A stretch of 59,008 nucleotides of DNA. It comes from Gnetum montanum. Its lineage: Eukaryota; Streptophyta; Gnetopsida; Gnetales; Gnetaceae. A model generated the notes under the pieces. That model saw nothing but the letters and a program-made list of their open reading frames with translations, made no database searches and was not told where the DNA came from. The number at the start of each line of letters is the position of its first letter. Position 1 is the first letter of the stretch. Below are positions 1-10,430 of this stretch, in pieces. The translations under genes were made by a program, and so were the position numbers. Where the stretch lies: the NCBI GenBank assembly GCA_015680685.1, contig MNCI01010480.1, positions 182,342 through 241,349 of the forward strand, written 5' to 3'.

Positions 1-117
1 GTTCACTCTAGGACTCCTACTGCGGGCACATGGGAAATTAATCTAACTTTGGAGTGTTCAAACTGCCAGAGCTTCGCTACTTCTAGCCAGGATTCAGAAA
101 TGAAGGGAGTGCCGCCT

Positions 118-129
118 CTTATTTATAGA
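118..129 (-). promoter_or_regulatory. TATA box of family C LTR
   Basis: The minus strand reads TCTATAAATAAGAGG, a good plant TATA box directly downstream of the GATATCGC cluster, as expected for a retroelement U3 promoter. Inference from position and motif only. Confidence 0.55.
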
Positions 130-145
130 TATGACAGCAGACCAC

Positions 146-235
146 GATATCGCGTACGTGATATCGCATGGAGAGACGCGATATCGCGTACGGAATATCG
201 TAGGGGATGCGATATCGCGTCGGCCACGATATCGC
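146..235. repeat. GATATCGC palindrome cluster in U3
   Basis: Five exact GATATCGC boxes (starting at 146, 160, 180, 211 and 228) and one degenerate copy (193-199) lie within 90 bases. Several are extended to GCGATATCGC or joined by GTAC into longer palindromes. They sit just upstream of the LTR TATA box. Confidence 0.85.
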
Positions 236-260
236 GGCTTGTGCAATCAGCGTCTCATCA

Positions 261-3200
261 ATCATACATTGGAAACCATGATTTCTTTATAGAACTATGT
301 TTGGGTTCTATATGACTTCTACTTATATGGCTCTTGATTATGCTTAAATATTTCTTAATTCTTTCTTTGTTAATATATGCTTTGCTAAGCTAAATTAAGA
401 TTAATATTAAGCATATGCATGAATAATATCTATTACTCCATAGTGGATTTCTAGTTTGAATTCATAAATTAGAGCTCATTTGCATTCTTATATAGCTTGT
501 AAAATCAACTCGTAGAACCATTTTTTTGGTTCTACTAATTCTTCTTCTTATTGCAAGCTAATGTGATCATAATGGACTTGTAGCTAGCTTATAGAACAAA
601 CAGATAGAACCACTTTTTTTTTCTACTAAAATCCTTCTATATATTAATCTTACATGATTTCAAGATTTTATTTGAATGTTTAAAGATATTTCTTAGCCAA
701 GCCTTACTAACCTAGATTAAAATTGTAATTGAGCATGCAAAACAAAGTCTATAGAGGATGTCATGTTTGAATTCCTAAATTAGAGCACCTTCATATTCTT
801 ATACATCTTGTAGAACCTACTCATAGAACAAATTTTGGTTCTACAAGTTTACTCACCAATCTTGCTGATTTAAAAGAACCATTTTAAAGCTTTCTTGTAG
901 AACCATTTTTTTAAGTTGTATGAGTTGTGCTATATTTTTAGCTTCTTGTTGGGCTCCATTGAATTTTCAATACTTAAAGCCTTATTTTAATTCACTCATT
1001 AAGATAGATTTAAAACTATAGTAAAACATGCATGAAAATTAAATTCATAGCTTCATTATGAGCTTGATACTAAAAATTTAAAATAGAGTTCTTTGTTTGT
1101 TCTATGAGCTAACATGGCTTCTAGAACCAGCGTAGATTTCATTCATAGAACCAAATCTTGGCTCTATGAACCCATTTTAGAGAAGGTTCCAATGTGGTAG
1201 AATAAAATATGAGTTTTCTTGTAGATCCAATCTTTTATTCTACAAGCTACATCTCTTTTATGGGCTTTTATGTGCTAAATGCTTTTGACATATAAAACTA
1301 TTCTTTCATTCTCCTTGCTAAATCATATTTTTGTGTGATGCACTCCATTTCTTATAAGAACATATTTGAGATTTAGAACTTAAAAAGCTTTGATATGGCT
1401 TGTACAACTATTTTTGTTATTCTATAAAATGTTGACATGATTTGTAGAATCATTGTAAAGCTTACTTATGAAGCAAATTTTTGTTTCTATGAATAGTTAT
1501 GGTGTTGGGTGATAGCTAGATTATATGACTTGTAGAATCAATATTTAGAAGCTCATTCATAAAACCATTTTTTTCTTCTACAAAGATCATATTTTTAAAT
1601 TTTATGTGACTTGTAATGAAAGCTAATTGATTTTATTCCTTCTTGAAATACTCACTCTTTGGCCCTTTAAAATAAACTTTCCTTATTCAGTCCACATGAC
1701 ATAAAAGGTTTAATTGTAGAAAAAAATTTAATCTCCTAACAACTTGAATCTAATCTTTAACCTCCAGTCTGTTGACATGGTAGATCCATTTTAAATCTCA
1801 TTTGTAGAACTAATTTTCAAGTCTACAAGTTTTTTTCAAATTTTACAAGGTTACTAATTCGTTAAGTTGACATGGATTAGAAACATATTTTAGAGCTCAC
1901 TTGTAGAACCATTATTTAGTTCTACTAGTCATTCTTCTAACTCTACAAGCTAATTTGGCTTATAAAGCTAATGAAATCCTTGACTATAAAATCTCTTTTT
2001 AACTTGCAAATTGATAATGTTAACATGATTCATGGAATTGATTTTTTAGATCTTTATACCAACCGTTCCATCTATAGAATCTAATGTGGCCTAATAATAT
2101 GATCTTTCTTTTGTAAAATAAAAGTTACTCCTCCAAATATGTACTTTTACTAATATAGCTTTGAGTGAATGCTCCAACATTTCTATAGTAAGTATTTATA
2201 TAAATTCTACCCTACTATAAGCTAACATAGTAGATATAGAATTGATCCTTTTACCTTTGTGAATCAATCTATGTTGATGTTATACTTCCTAAATAACTTT
2301 TATAAGAAGAAATGATCTTTTAGATTAGGTTATATCCTTGCAAGCTCTTTTCCTAAAGCTAGTTAAGCTATAATTAATTATCTAGTGTTACACTTGGGTA
2401 TCTCACAGAACTGAATTTGTCTCAAAATCTAGCTTTTTCTTAATTGTCTAAAACTTGAATGAATGAGCACATATGTTTAATTTCTAAATAACTTCCAAGC
2501 TTTAAAAATTTCTATTATCAAGAATCATTCTTGGAATCCTAGCTATAATAAGAAATCCCCTTTTGGGCACTTGTGTAAATAGTTTACCTTTTTAAGATTC
2601 ATTCTTCATCTAACGCTTTCATTTTTCAGACTTGTGTTTAGGGGAAATATAATTATAAATCAAAATTCAATGTAAATCTATAAAATTCCTTTTCTAGCTT
2701 ACAAAAACATATTGCATTGCTTGTTTAAACAAGTGAGAAATTTAGTTTAATCATACTATTTTAATTTTGTAATTTCTCTATCAATCTTAAAAGCTTATGA
2801 ACATTTTCCAAATAGGATCAATACTTCCTATTCTTACTATTCCATGAAAATGACATTGTTTTGAGAAAATATGCAAAGCCAATTTTCTACAACATGAAAC
2901 CTTAGATTAAGAGAAAGAAAATATAGTCATCAAAAAATATTAATTTAACAAAATCCATATGTCTATAAAAAATTGTACATAATTCATAATCTAAATTGGC
3001 ATTACTAAAATCTACCTTCTCACATTGCCAAAAATATTATCCATATTTCCCATAAATACATACAAAATCTAAGAAGTAAGTTTGGAAACCTATCCTATGT
3101 TGTATGCACAAAACCTAAAAATATAAAAATGAAAAAAAGGGGCTAAGGTTCCTAACCATTAAACTAAATGAATAAATTCACATGAGAAAAATATACCTAA

Positions 3201-3428
3201 CAAAGATCCAATTGAAAGCATGACTCTACCTAAATCTACCATCACCTTCACAATCTTCAATTTCCAACAACTCATCTTCATCATGTTTCTAAAATTTTCA
3301 AGGTGTATAGAAATAAAGAGCCATGGTAGTTTTAATAAATGATTACCAAAAATCATGAAAAGGAAAAACTTAGCTAGTTATCTAAAACAAGATTTGAGAT
3401 AGAAAATACTTACATCAACCTCTCTCAT
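261..3428. other. Gene-free AT-rich stretch
   Basis: No ORF with recognisable domains is present on either strand. Short ORFs at 3159-3356 and 3425-3616 are chance; the latter lies mostly in the LTR of element 1. The first two thirds carry the degenerate repeat array listed separately. From about 2100 to 3428 I see only AT-rich sequence. Confidence 0.7.
498..2060. repeat. Old degenerate tandem array with GTAGAACCA / TGGTTCTAC arms
   Basis: About a dozen diverged units recur at irregular spacing of roughly 80-200 bases. Each carries some form of CTTGTAGAACCATTTTTTGG followed by TTCTACAAG, which are inverted arms around a T-rich centre. Clear examples lie near 511-537, 808-840, 890-915, 1140-1180, 1210-1250, 1530-1610, 1820-1845 and 1900-1930. 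Many units also carry an ACATGRCTTG lead-in and AGAGCTCACTTG. The decay suggests an ancient satellite or an amplified hairpin element. Confidence 0.6.
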
Positions 3429-4385
3429 TGATGAGCATCAAAGTGTTGCATTGATGGATCCCCATTGACATGGCCTTGTCGATGGACCCTTGTTGATGGG
3501 GCCCTGTTTACGTGGTGTTGTCCTATTGATGGGGCTATGTCAACATAGCATTTGATAAATCTAAGAGGCCTTGTTGATGTAGTCCTATAGCAAAAATAAT
3601 AAATATGAGCTTCCAATTGTGTTTATGGATCATTAAAGTCATAGTAGTAGCAAAGCTCTTACAATTTGTCCATTTGAAAGTTAGATTATTTTTTTGAGTG
3701 CCCATAGCAAGACTTAGAAAGTGTATAGATCTTTATTCAAGCACTATTATACCTGAACCATACTAGTATGTACAAAAAGAAAGATGAGCCTTTTGTTCAA
3801 ACCTTGTAGCACTTAGAATAGATTAATGAATTATTTATGCCTTTATTATTTTCATTAATTATGTTGTTAATTAAGCTAAATTAGACTTCAAGAGATTAGT
3901 TAATTAATTAAGTTAAAATAGATTAACTACATAAGTGTGACTACTTCGAGCGTAAACACGTATTTGCTTGGTATTCCTAGTAATGTTATTGCTTACTATG
4001 CCCATTAGCATAGTGGTTGGTAACCCAATAGTGGATGCATGGGTTTAGGATGTGTATAGAAAGTGGGACTGGATACTTATGTTAGAACTAGTTAGATAGT
4101 TAGTTAGTTAAACTAATTTAGTTGTTAAATTACTTCATCTCTCTACTTTAAGCACCAAAGAACATAAAACACAAAATAATAAAAATAATATGCCTTAATT
4201 ACACTTAACCATACCATGTGCATCATAAGTATAATTGGGAAGATAATGAACGACCTTGAGGGCAAGGTTTACTTCCTAGAAGAGTAGTGTACTAGAAACT
4301 ATAGAGTCCATGGAATTCGATTAGATTTCACATGAATGCTTCATGATTCATATGGTTGGGCATAGGGATACCTCACTACTTATCA
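3429..4385 (+). repeat. 5' LTR of element 1 (family A)
   Basis: Begins TGATGAGCATCAAAGTG and ends in TATCA before the primer site. It aligns by eye along its length with 15824-16736. U3 holds repeated GATGG(G)GCCCTTGT-like units at about 3450-3570. The TATA region near 3596 is decayed. Near 4090-4230 it shares the run TCTCTACTTTAAGCAC and the following AT-rich tract with the other LTR. Confidence 0.9.
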
Positions 4386-4405
4386 TTAGCACCATTGCTA
4401 GGGAC
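4386..4405 (+). other. Primer binding site, tRNA-Asp-like
   Basis: Directly after the LTR the sequence reads TTAGCACCATTGCTAGGGAC. Compared with the complement of the plant tRNA-Asp 3' end (TGGCGCCGTTGCCGGGGA) it differs at five positions, all transitions, as expected from decay of methylated cytosines. Confidence 0.7.
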
Positions 4406-4533
4406 TCTATTTTTTAAACATGCACTATCTAGGATTAGTGAATATCATTAATATCATTGGAAAACCCGAAAGTTGACATCATTCTTAAATTATATAATTA
4501 CAAATGCACACTTATCATTTTGTTTGCTGCAAA

Positions 4534-6780
4534 ATGTCTTGTTCTTCTCATAGGCATGATGACGTCAAACCACTAGTTTCATAGGAGTGGAAAGTGATAT
4601 ATACTTGTCCAAATAAGTTTGTACCTAAATTCACCTTCATCCTACATCAGGATGAGCAACTATGATGGTGTGATATGGAAGGAAACATTATAATGCCTCC
4701 TAATTGATCTGTTCCCATGATGTTCCTTCAAACTCTTAAGAAGTTAGGCATCCAAGATCTTCAAGAGGAATATGTTGTGCATGACTACAACTACCAAGAC
4801 TACCATCCCACAGCAACACAACATTGATGAGATTGACACTAGGAGAAGAATCATGACGTTGTGAAGGGAAAATATTTCACTAATCCCTTATTCTTGCTTA
4901 ACTAAGATAACAATGAGGATCCTCCCTCTAAGGACTCTCAACATGAAAATTCACCATCCCTTGTTACTAATGATGGGGGTTTAACCCTAAACCTGTGGTC
5001 CATGATAAAAAATCTAGGTTCAAGAAAAGATGGTAGTCAAGGAAAGGGATTAGATAAGTGTCAAAATAATAAGAAAACTAATGAACATGGTCATGATAAC
5101 TGAAGGGAAATTAGTAGACATCATGGTGGTGGCAATCCTCCTCCCTCTTCACCCTCTTCATCTACATCTTCTTCTTCCTTTTCTTCTAGCTCAGAAAGTT
5201 ATTGTGAAAAGGATGACCATGATGAATATGTTTAACAGGAAAATACTAATCACCAAGCCCATAACTAATGAAGGGATAACAAAGGACATCATCAGCGACA
5301 ACACAATAATGATGATGATGAGCCTTTCTTGGAAACTTAAACTATGCATAACATTGAAAAGGTAGTTAAGATCCCAACTAGGCATGTGAAAGATAATCAA
5401 ATCAAGTGCTTAGACATGAACAATATCCCAAGATTTGAGGGGGGATATAAATTTGATCCAAAAACCATCTACAAGCATTTCATGATGCCTACACCTTACA
5501 AAACATAGAGAATGACTAGAAAAAATTGAAGCTATTCCCTACGACACTCATCAAGGAGGTAGAGAGTTGGTACTGATCCTTGGAGCCAGAATCTATTTGC
5601 ATATGGAGTACCATGTTGGAACTAGTTAATGAAAAATAGTAGACATACTCTAGAGTGTCTAATTTGAGAAGGAAAATCCAAGGCTAGAAAGAGAAAACAC
5701 ATGAACCATTGGATGCTACCATTGGAAGATATTATTCTCTCTAACACTAATGCCCTAGCCATGGTTATTCTTAGAGGGAATAACTCTACCACATCATAGA
5801 TGGGCTTAGAGTAGAAACTAGAAGAACTCTTGGGGTTTATGCACAAGGGAGACTATCTAAAGTAAGAGCTCATCAAATACACAGGCTAATAGAGTAGTAG
5901 CAAAAGAAGAAGGTGAGTTGTGAAAAAAGGAAAGTCTAGAAGAATATAATAGGAACCCTTTCATCAGGAAAAGGGAGACCCAATTTTGTGATGAGGAGGA
6001 TCACCACTTGATGAAGTGGTGAATAAGAAAATCTTGGCCATCCAAAAATCTATTTCTAATATTTCAGCAAAGGTTGATAAGTTATGGGACTCTTTGGATG
6101 AGAAGTTCCAAAGTGCTATGAAGATTACTGAAGAATCCAAAGAGTAGAATAGTGATTGTGACCATAGGAGGCAAAAAGAAGCTAAATGTGCCTACCAAAG
6201 AGGTAAGGGCAAAGCTAATGTACTAGAAAATGTTGTGGAGATAAACTTTGAGGATGATAGTGGATGTGACATTTGTCAATATGACCATCCTAAGGAATGT
6301 TGCCTTGTGGTCTCACACTTACAAGAGTTTGGGGTGTACACATTGAATTCACAACTAGCAAGAAGGCAAACACCTAAAAAATTACCTTATCCTCAAGGCA
6401 ATCCAAGGTAGTTCCTCTAGCAACAACAAGATTACTATCCAAGTGGAGCTCCACCACAACTATATGAACAATACAAATATTGGAACCAACCATAGTCATG
6501 GGGAATGCCACTACCAAGATAGTAGTACCCTTACAAGAAACTAGATCCATATGGGTACTATGTTCAACAACCTATTTTTCCATGAAGCTTTGCAAGCCAC
6601 ACCTCATTCCACCATTACTATTACCCTCCAAAGTATCATCAAACTCATTCATCATCTACTTGAGGGAAGAACCCATATCCATACCATCCTCCATATGTGT
6701 CTACACACATCCCTCCACCCTCAACCCAATTACCTCCTGCTCCATCCATGTAGGATAAAATTTCCCCACAGCCATAACAA
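4534..6780 (+). pseudogene. Decayed gag of element 1
   Basis: Start is the ATG at 4534 (MSCSSHRHDDVKPLV); element 2 has the same start context (MSSSSRKHGDTKPLV). The gag core begins near 5416 with NNIPRFEGGYKFDP. After it come a TRxTL-type helix and then DKLWDSLDEKF near 6075. A zinc knuckle CDICQYDHPKECC of the Athila type (CX2CX3HX4C) lies near 6270-6310. The protein packages element RNA. Many in-frame stops and frameshifts break it, so no protein is expected. The tail (6420-6780) is rich in Pro, Tyr and Gln codons. It is followed by the protease region. Confidence 0.8.
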
Positions 6781-6929
6781 CAAAATACTATAAGGGTTGT
6801 ACATTTGCAACCAACTTTTTAGCTAAGTGGTTTAGAAAATCATTCTAGGAAATAATCATTTTTTGAGCCAATAGTTTTTCCAAACCCTCACAACCTAATG
6901 TGGCTAGTTGTCTTATATCTCTAACACCC

Positions 6930-7430
6930 TCATCCTCTTCATCAAACACTTTCAAGAATCCTTCACATAAAATGCCACTTCAAATCTGCATTGTGATGCT
7001 AACTCATCTTGTTTCCAATTGGATCAAGGCTGACAACCTTCCCATCAAGAGATTTGACCTAGGAAGTCCTCTTATTTACTTGTAGATCACTAGACATGAG
7101 CCATGCAAAGATCTTCTTGATTCTAGTTCCATTATCAATCTCATCTCCTATGACAAGTACAAAGCTTGGAACCTACCACCTCTCAAAAAGAGTAACATCT
7201 ATTTGGCATTGGTAGACTAGTCAATCGCTGTCACTTTGGGACTAGTGGAGGACATTGTGACCATAGTTTGTGGGTGGGCCTATCCTACCTATTTTCTAGT
7301 GATCAAGGTTAATAAGTGCAAAAGAAACTTTTCCATCATTATGGGAAGGGCTTTGTTAAGCATGGTTGATGCACAAATGAGCATAAGGGACCTCTCCTTG
7401 GAAATATCCAAGGAAAATAAATTTGGATAA
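6930..7430 (+). pseudogene. Decayed aspartic protease region of element 1
   Basis: One frame reads EPCKDLLDSSS at about 7099-7131, with the catalytic Asp codon at 7119. The usual DSG or DTG of retropepsins is DSS here. LPPLKKSN, VEDIVTIVCGW and SIIMGRALLS follow, which match the second half of an Athila protease including the I-I-M-G-R element. Stops upstream and at 7218 make it a pseudogene. It would have cut the Gag-Pol polyprotein. Confidence 0.75.
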
Positions 7431-7566
7431 TTAGAGTAGAAGCATGTTCTATGCATTGTGTATAATGATAATAGGTGCAATTACATGCAAAAAAATCTAG
7501 TCCATCAAAAGTAAATTTATCAAAGCATGTAATCAGTGTGCACATGAAATAGATATTTAAAGGTGC

Positions 7567-7908
7567 TTGTATGCAGCAACCACAAAATACGCAGGCATCC
7601 AATGGTTTACAGCTAACTCTGATAACAACACATTATGCATGGAACTAACTAAGAGCTTGACATGTGCTTATGTCGAAGGCATGGATGAACTTGAGCAAGT
7701 TCATTGCCAACTCTATAATAATGAAGATAATAATACCTATTGGGAAGAGTTAAAAATCCCTAATCATTTCAAGCAAGATCCCCTAGAGTTAAAAACTCTA
7801 CCAGCCAGCATGAAGTATGCATTTTTAAACAATGGAAAGCTAGTTATAGTCAATGCAAATTTTACTCTTAAGCAAAAAGACAAGCTGTTGATGATGGTCA
7901 ACAAATAG
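7567..7908 (+). pseudogene. Protease-RT connector of element 1 pol
   Basis: An open stretch of 113 residues includes WEELKIPNHF, LELKTLPASMKYAFL and LKQKDKLLMMV. The order L-E-L-K-x-L-P-x-x-(L/M)-K-Y-A-F-L followed by a short helix is the conserved connector before RT in Athila pol. It is the longest open piece of pol in this element, but it is closed on both sides by stops. Confidence 0.7.
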
Positions 7909-8029
7909 CCAACAACCTTTACTTGGTCATATCCTAAACTAACTGTAATGAATCTAAGGATATGCTAGCATTGCATTTACATCAACTCAGTCATGAAGCA
8001 AAGCAACTACAAAGGTGGCCAAACCCCTA

Positions 8030-8690
8030 ATTAATGTAGATCATCAAGGAAGAAATAGAACAAATCCTCAAGGTGGGGTTCATCTATCCCATTGCAGATA
8101 GTGAGTGGGTTATCCCACTTGTAATTGTGCCAAAGAAAGGTGGTAAGTGGTAGGTCTACATCAACTTTAGGTTATTGAACATGGCAACATTTAAAGATCA
8201 TTTCCCATTGTCATTTGTGGAACAAATTTTGGAAACCATTTTTGAGCATTGCTAGTATAGCTTCTTGGATGGTTATAGTGGTTATAACCAAATCCAAATT
8301 GTGCCTAAAGATTAGGCCAAGAAAACATTCACAACTTCTTTGGAACTTTTGTGTATTATAAGATGCCAGTTGGTCTGTGCAATGTCCCTATAACATTTCA
8401 ATGCTTGGTCCTTAGTATTTTTCAACAGTATATTGGTAGTAGAATAGAAGTCTTTATGGATGAATTTTCTACCTATGGGGCTACATTTGAACAAGCCCTA
8501 GATCACCTTGAGAAGGTATTAAAAGGATGCATTGAAACAAATTTTAGGCTTAATTGGTAGAAAAGCCATCTAATGGTCTAGGAGGGCATAGTATTGGGGC
8601 ACAGAATTTCATAAGAAGGGATTGAGGTAGACCCTAAAAAGATAAGGATCATCTAAGGAATTACATGCCAACCAGAGATAGTCAAATATT
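8030..8690 (+). pseudogene. Decayed reverse transcriptase of element 1
   Basis: Recognisable blocks in order are KEEIEQILKVGFIYPI, VPKKGGKW, INFRLLNMATFKDHFPL, FLDGYSGYNQIQI (motif A with its Asp), then a frame change and IEVFMDEFSTYG (motif C). Motif C reads FMDE at 8453-8464 where an active enzyme has FMDD, so the second catalytic Asp is lost. At least four stops interrupt it. Element 2 keeps FMDD at the same site. Confidence 0.85.
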
Positions 8691-8879
8691 TCTAATCACT
8701 CCTTGGACATATTGGCTACTATCGGTAGTTTATAGAGAATTTCTCTAAGATTGCAAGTCATTGGTTGAGCTTACAAAGAAAGATGTTTTATTCATTTGGA
8801 CCAAGGAGTGCAAACATGCATTGTAATACCTAAAGGAAAAAATCATAGAAACTCCAATTCTATGGGCACCAGACTAGTC

Positions 8880-9215
8880 TAGAACATTTTAAATAATGAT
8901 CGATGCATCTAATTATGCCTTGGGAGCCATGCTTACATATTGGGATAATAAGAAACATCCATATTACATCCACTTTGCAAGCTAAAGTATTGTGGATGCA
9001 TAGTTGAATTACACCACAACTAAGAAAGAACTAATGATAGTGGTATATGCTCTTGAAAAGTTCAAGTACTATGTGCTTGGATATAAGATGTTTGTCCATA
9101 TAGATCATAGTGCCATCCACTTCCTAATGAATAAGCCAATGGTGAGTCCCCATATCATATGGTGGCTCATGATCTTGCAAGAATTCAATCTCATAATGGT
9201 AGATCAAAAATAAAT
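8880..9215 (+). pseudogene. Decayed RNase H of element 1
   Basis: The frame reads IMIDASNYALGAML near 8895-8940, where the Asp of IDAS is the first RNase H catalytic residue. NYTTTKKELMIVVYALEKF and VHIDHSAIHFLMNKP follow. This is the usual gypsy RNase H joined to RT; it removes the RNA template during reverse transcription. Stops near 8982 and 9001 break it. Confidence 0.8.
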
Positions 9216-9519
9216 TAATAATGTGATCAATAACCACCTTTCTTAGTTAATATGGGATAATAAAGAGAAGGAGAGTCCACTCTCTGATCAATTTCTAAAT
9301 GAAATTCTCTTTACAAGAGCAATTAATGACAAAGTGCCTACCAAATCAAAATGGTATGATGGCATCCTCATTTAACTTCTCATTTAGGAGATACAACAGG
9401 ATCTGGACTTTAGGAAGAAATAATAGTTTTTTCATTGGGCAAAATACTTTATGAAAATCAATGGATGCCTTTATAGGGTGTGTGCCAATGGCTCGGTTCA
9501 TTGGTGTGTCCCTGATGTA

Positions 9520-10430
9520 GATCAATTGCATGTTCTTTAAGATGCTCATGAAGCCCTTACAAAGGCCACTATGTAGGGAGATGCATGGATATAAAAATCT
9601 TAATGGAAGGACAATATTGGCCTACAATCTTTAGGTATGCCCATTAATTTGTCTAATCTTATGAATGTTTTCAAAGAGATGGTGGAATGACTGCATGAAT
9701 GGAGGATCCTCAATAGTAGATTCAACCACTGGAGTCCTTTGACATATGGAGCATTAACTTCATGGGTCCCATCACACCCATGTCCAATGAAAAGGTGTAT
9801 ATCATCATCGCAATTAACTACTACACCAAATGGGAAGAAGCAATAGTTGTCGGCAATTTTACATCATCCACTACTACTAGATTTGTACAACAAAATGTTG
9901 TAAATAGGTTTGGAATGTCACATGCACTAATTTTTAACAATGGAACTCATTTTACAGGTGCCACTTCTTGAAAACTTATGCAACATTTGGGGGTCAAACA
10001 TAAATTAACAAAACCTTATCACTCCCAAGACCATAGTTAAGCAGAGGTAACTAACAGGGAGATCACAAGGATCCTAATAAGGACCATAAGCAATTATAGG
10101 ATAGATTGGAGCACAAAACTTAATGATTCACTCTTGGCCTATCACTCCATGTGAAATCTCCCTATGAGTTAGTGTATAGAAAATTTCCAACACTCCTAAT
10201 TCAATTCGAGCTCCATACACTTTCAACAATCTGTGATCTGAACCTTGACCTAAGCCTAGCATAGAAAGAAAGATTGATAGACTTAAATGTGCTAAATGAA
10301 AACTAATTAGCGGCCCTATATTTGAATGAAGTGAACAAGGCATTGAATAAGCAACATCATGACCTTAGAATACGAAAAGTAAAATTTGAACTCGGAGATA
10401 AGGTTCTCTACTGGAACCCCACACATGTAC
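9520..10430 (+). pseudogene. Decayed integrase of element 1
   Basis: A worn HHCC zinc finger lies at about 9541-9680 (HEALTKATM, then YECFQRDGG). The core reads WSINFMGPITP, AINYYTKWEEA, NRFGMSHALIFNNGTHF and AEVTNREIT. The first Asp of the DDE triad is Asn (codon 9756) and the second is also Asn (codon 9936); only the Glu (10044) remains. Both changes are GAY to AAY, so the core would be inactive even without the stops. A basic tail, LRIRKVKFELGDKVLYW, follows near 10360-10410. Confidence 0.85.

Larger units (their letters stand above)
1..260 (-). mobile_element. LTR fragment, family C (cut by window start)
   Basis: Read on the minus strand the LTR begins at 260 with TGATGAGACGC and runs left out of the window. 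The same start occurs on the plus strand at 58919. A TATA box and a cluster of GATATCGC boxes mark U3. The leftmost bases (CTCCTACTGCGGGCAC) resemble the R/U5 part of the element 2 LTR near 41010, so families A and C are related. No polypurine tract lies to the right of 260, so this is the outer end of a 5' LTR or a solo LTR. The short ORF that crosses it (49-315) is not a gene. Confidence 0.8.

Noticed and set aside
49-315. 88-residue ORF at the window start
   Set aside because: It lies across an LTR end and the GATATCGC cluster. CpG-rich repeats remove stops by chance.
5081-5400. Overlapping ORFs on both strands rich in Met and Ile
   Set aside because: They come from repeated GATGAT/ATCATC words within decayed gag.
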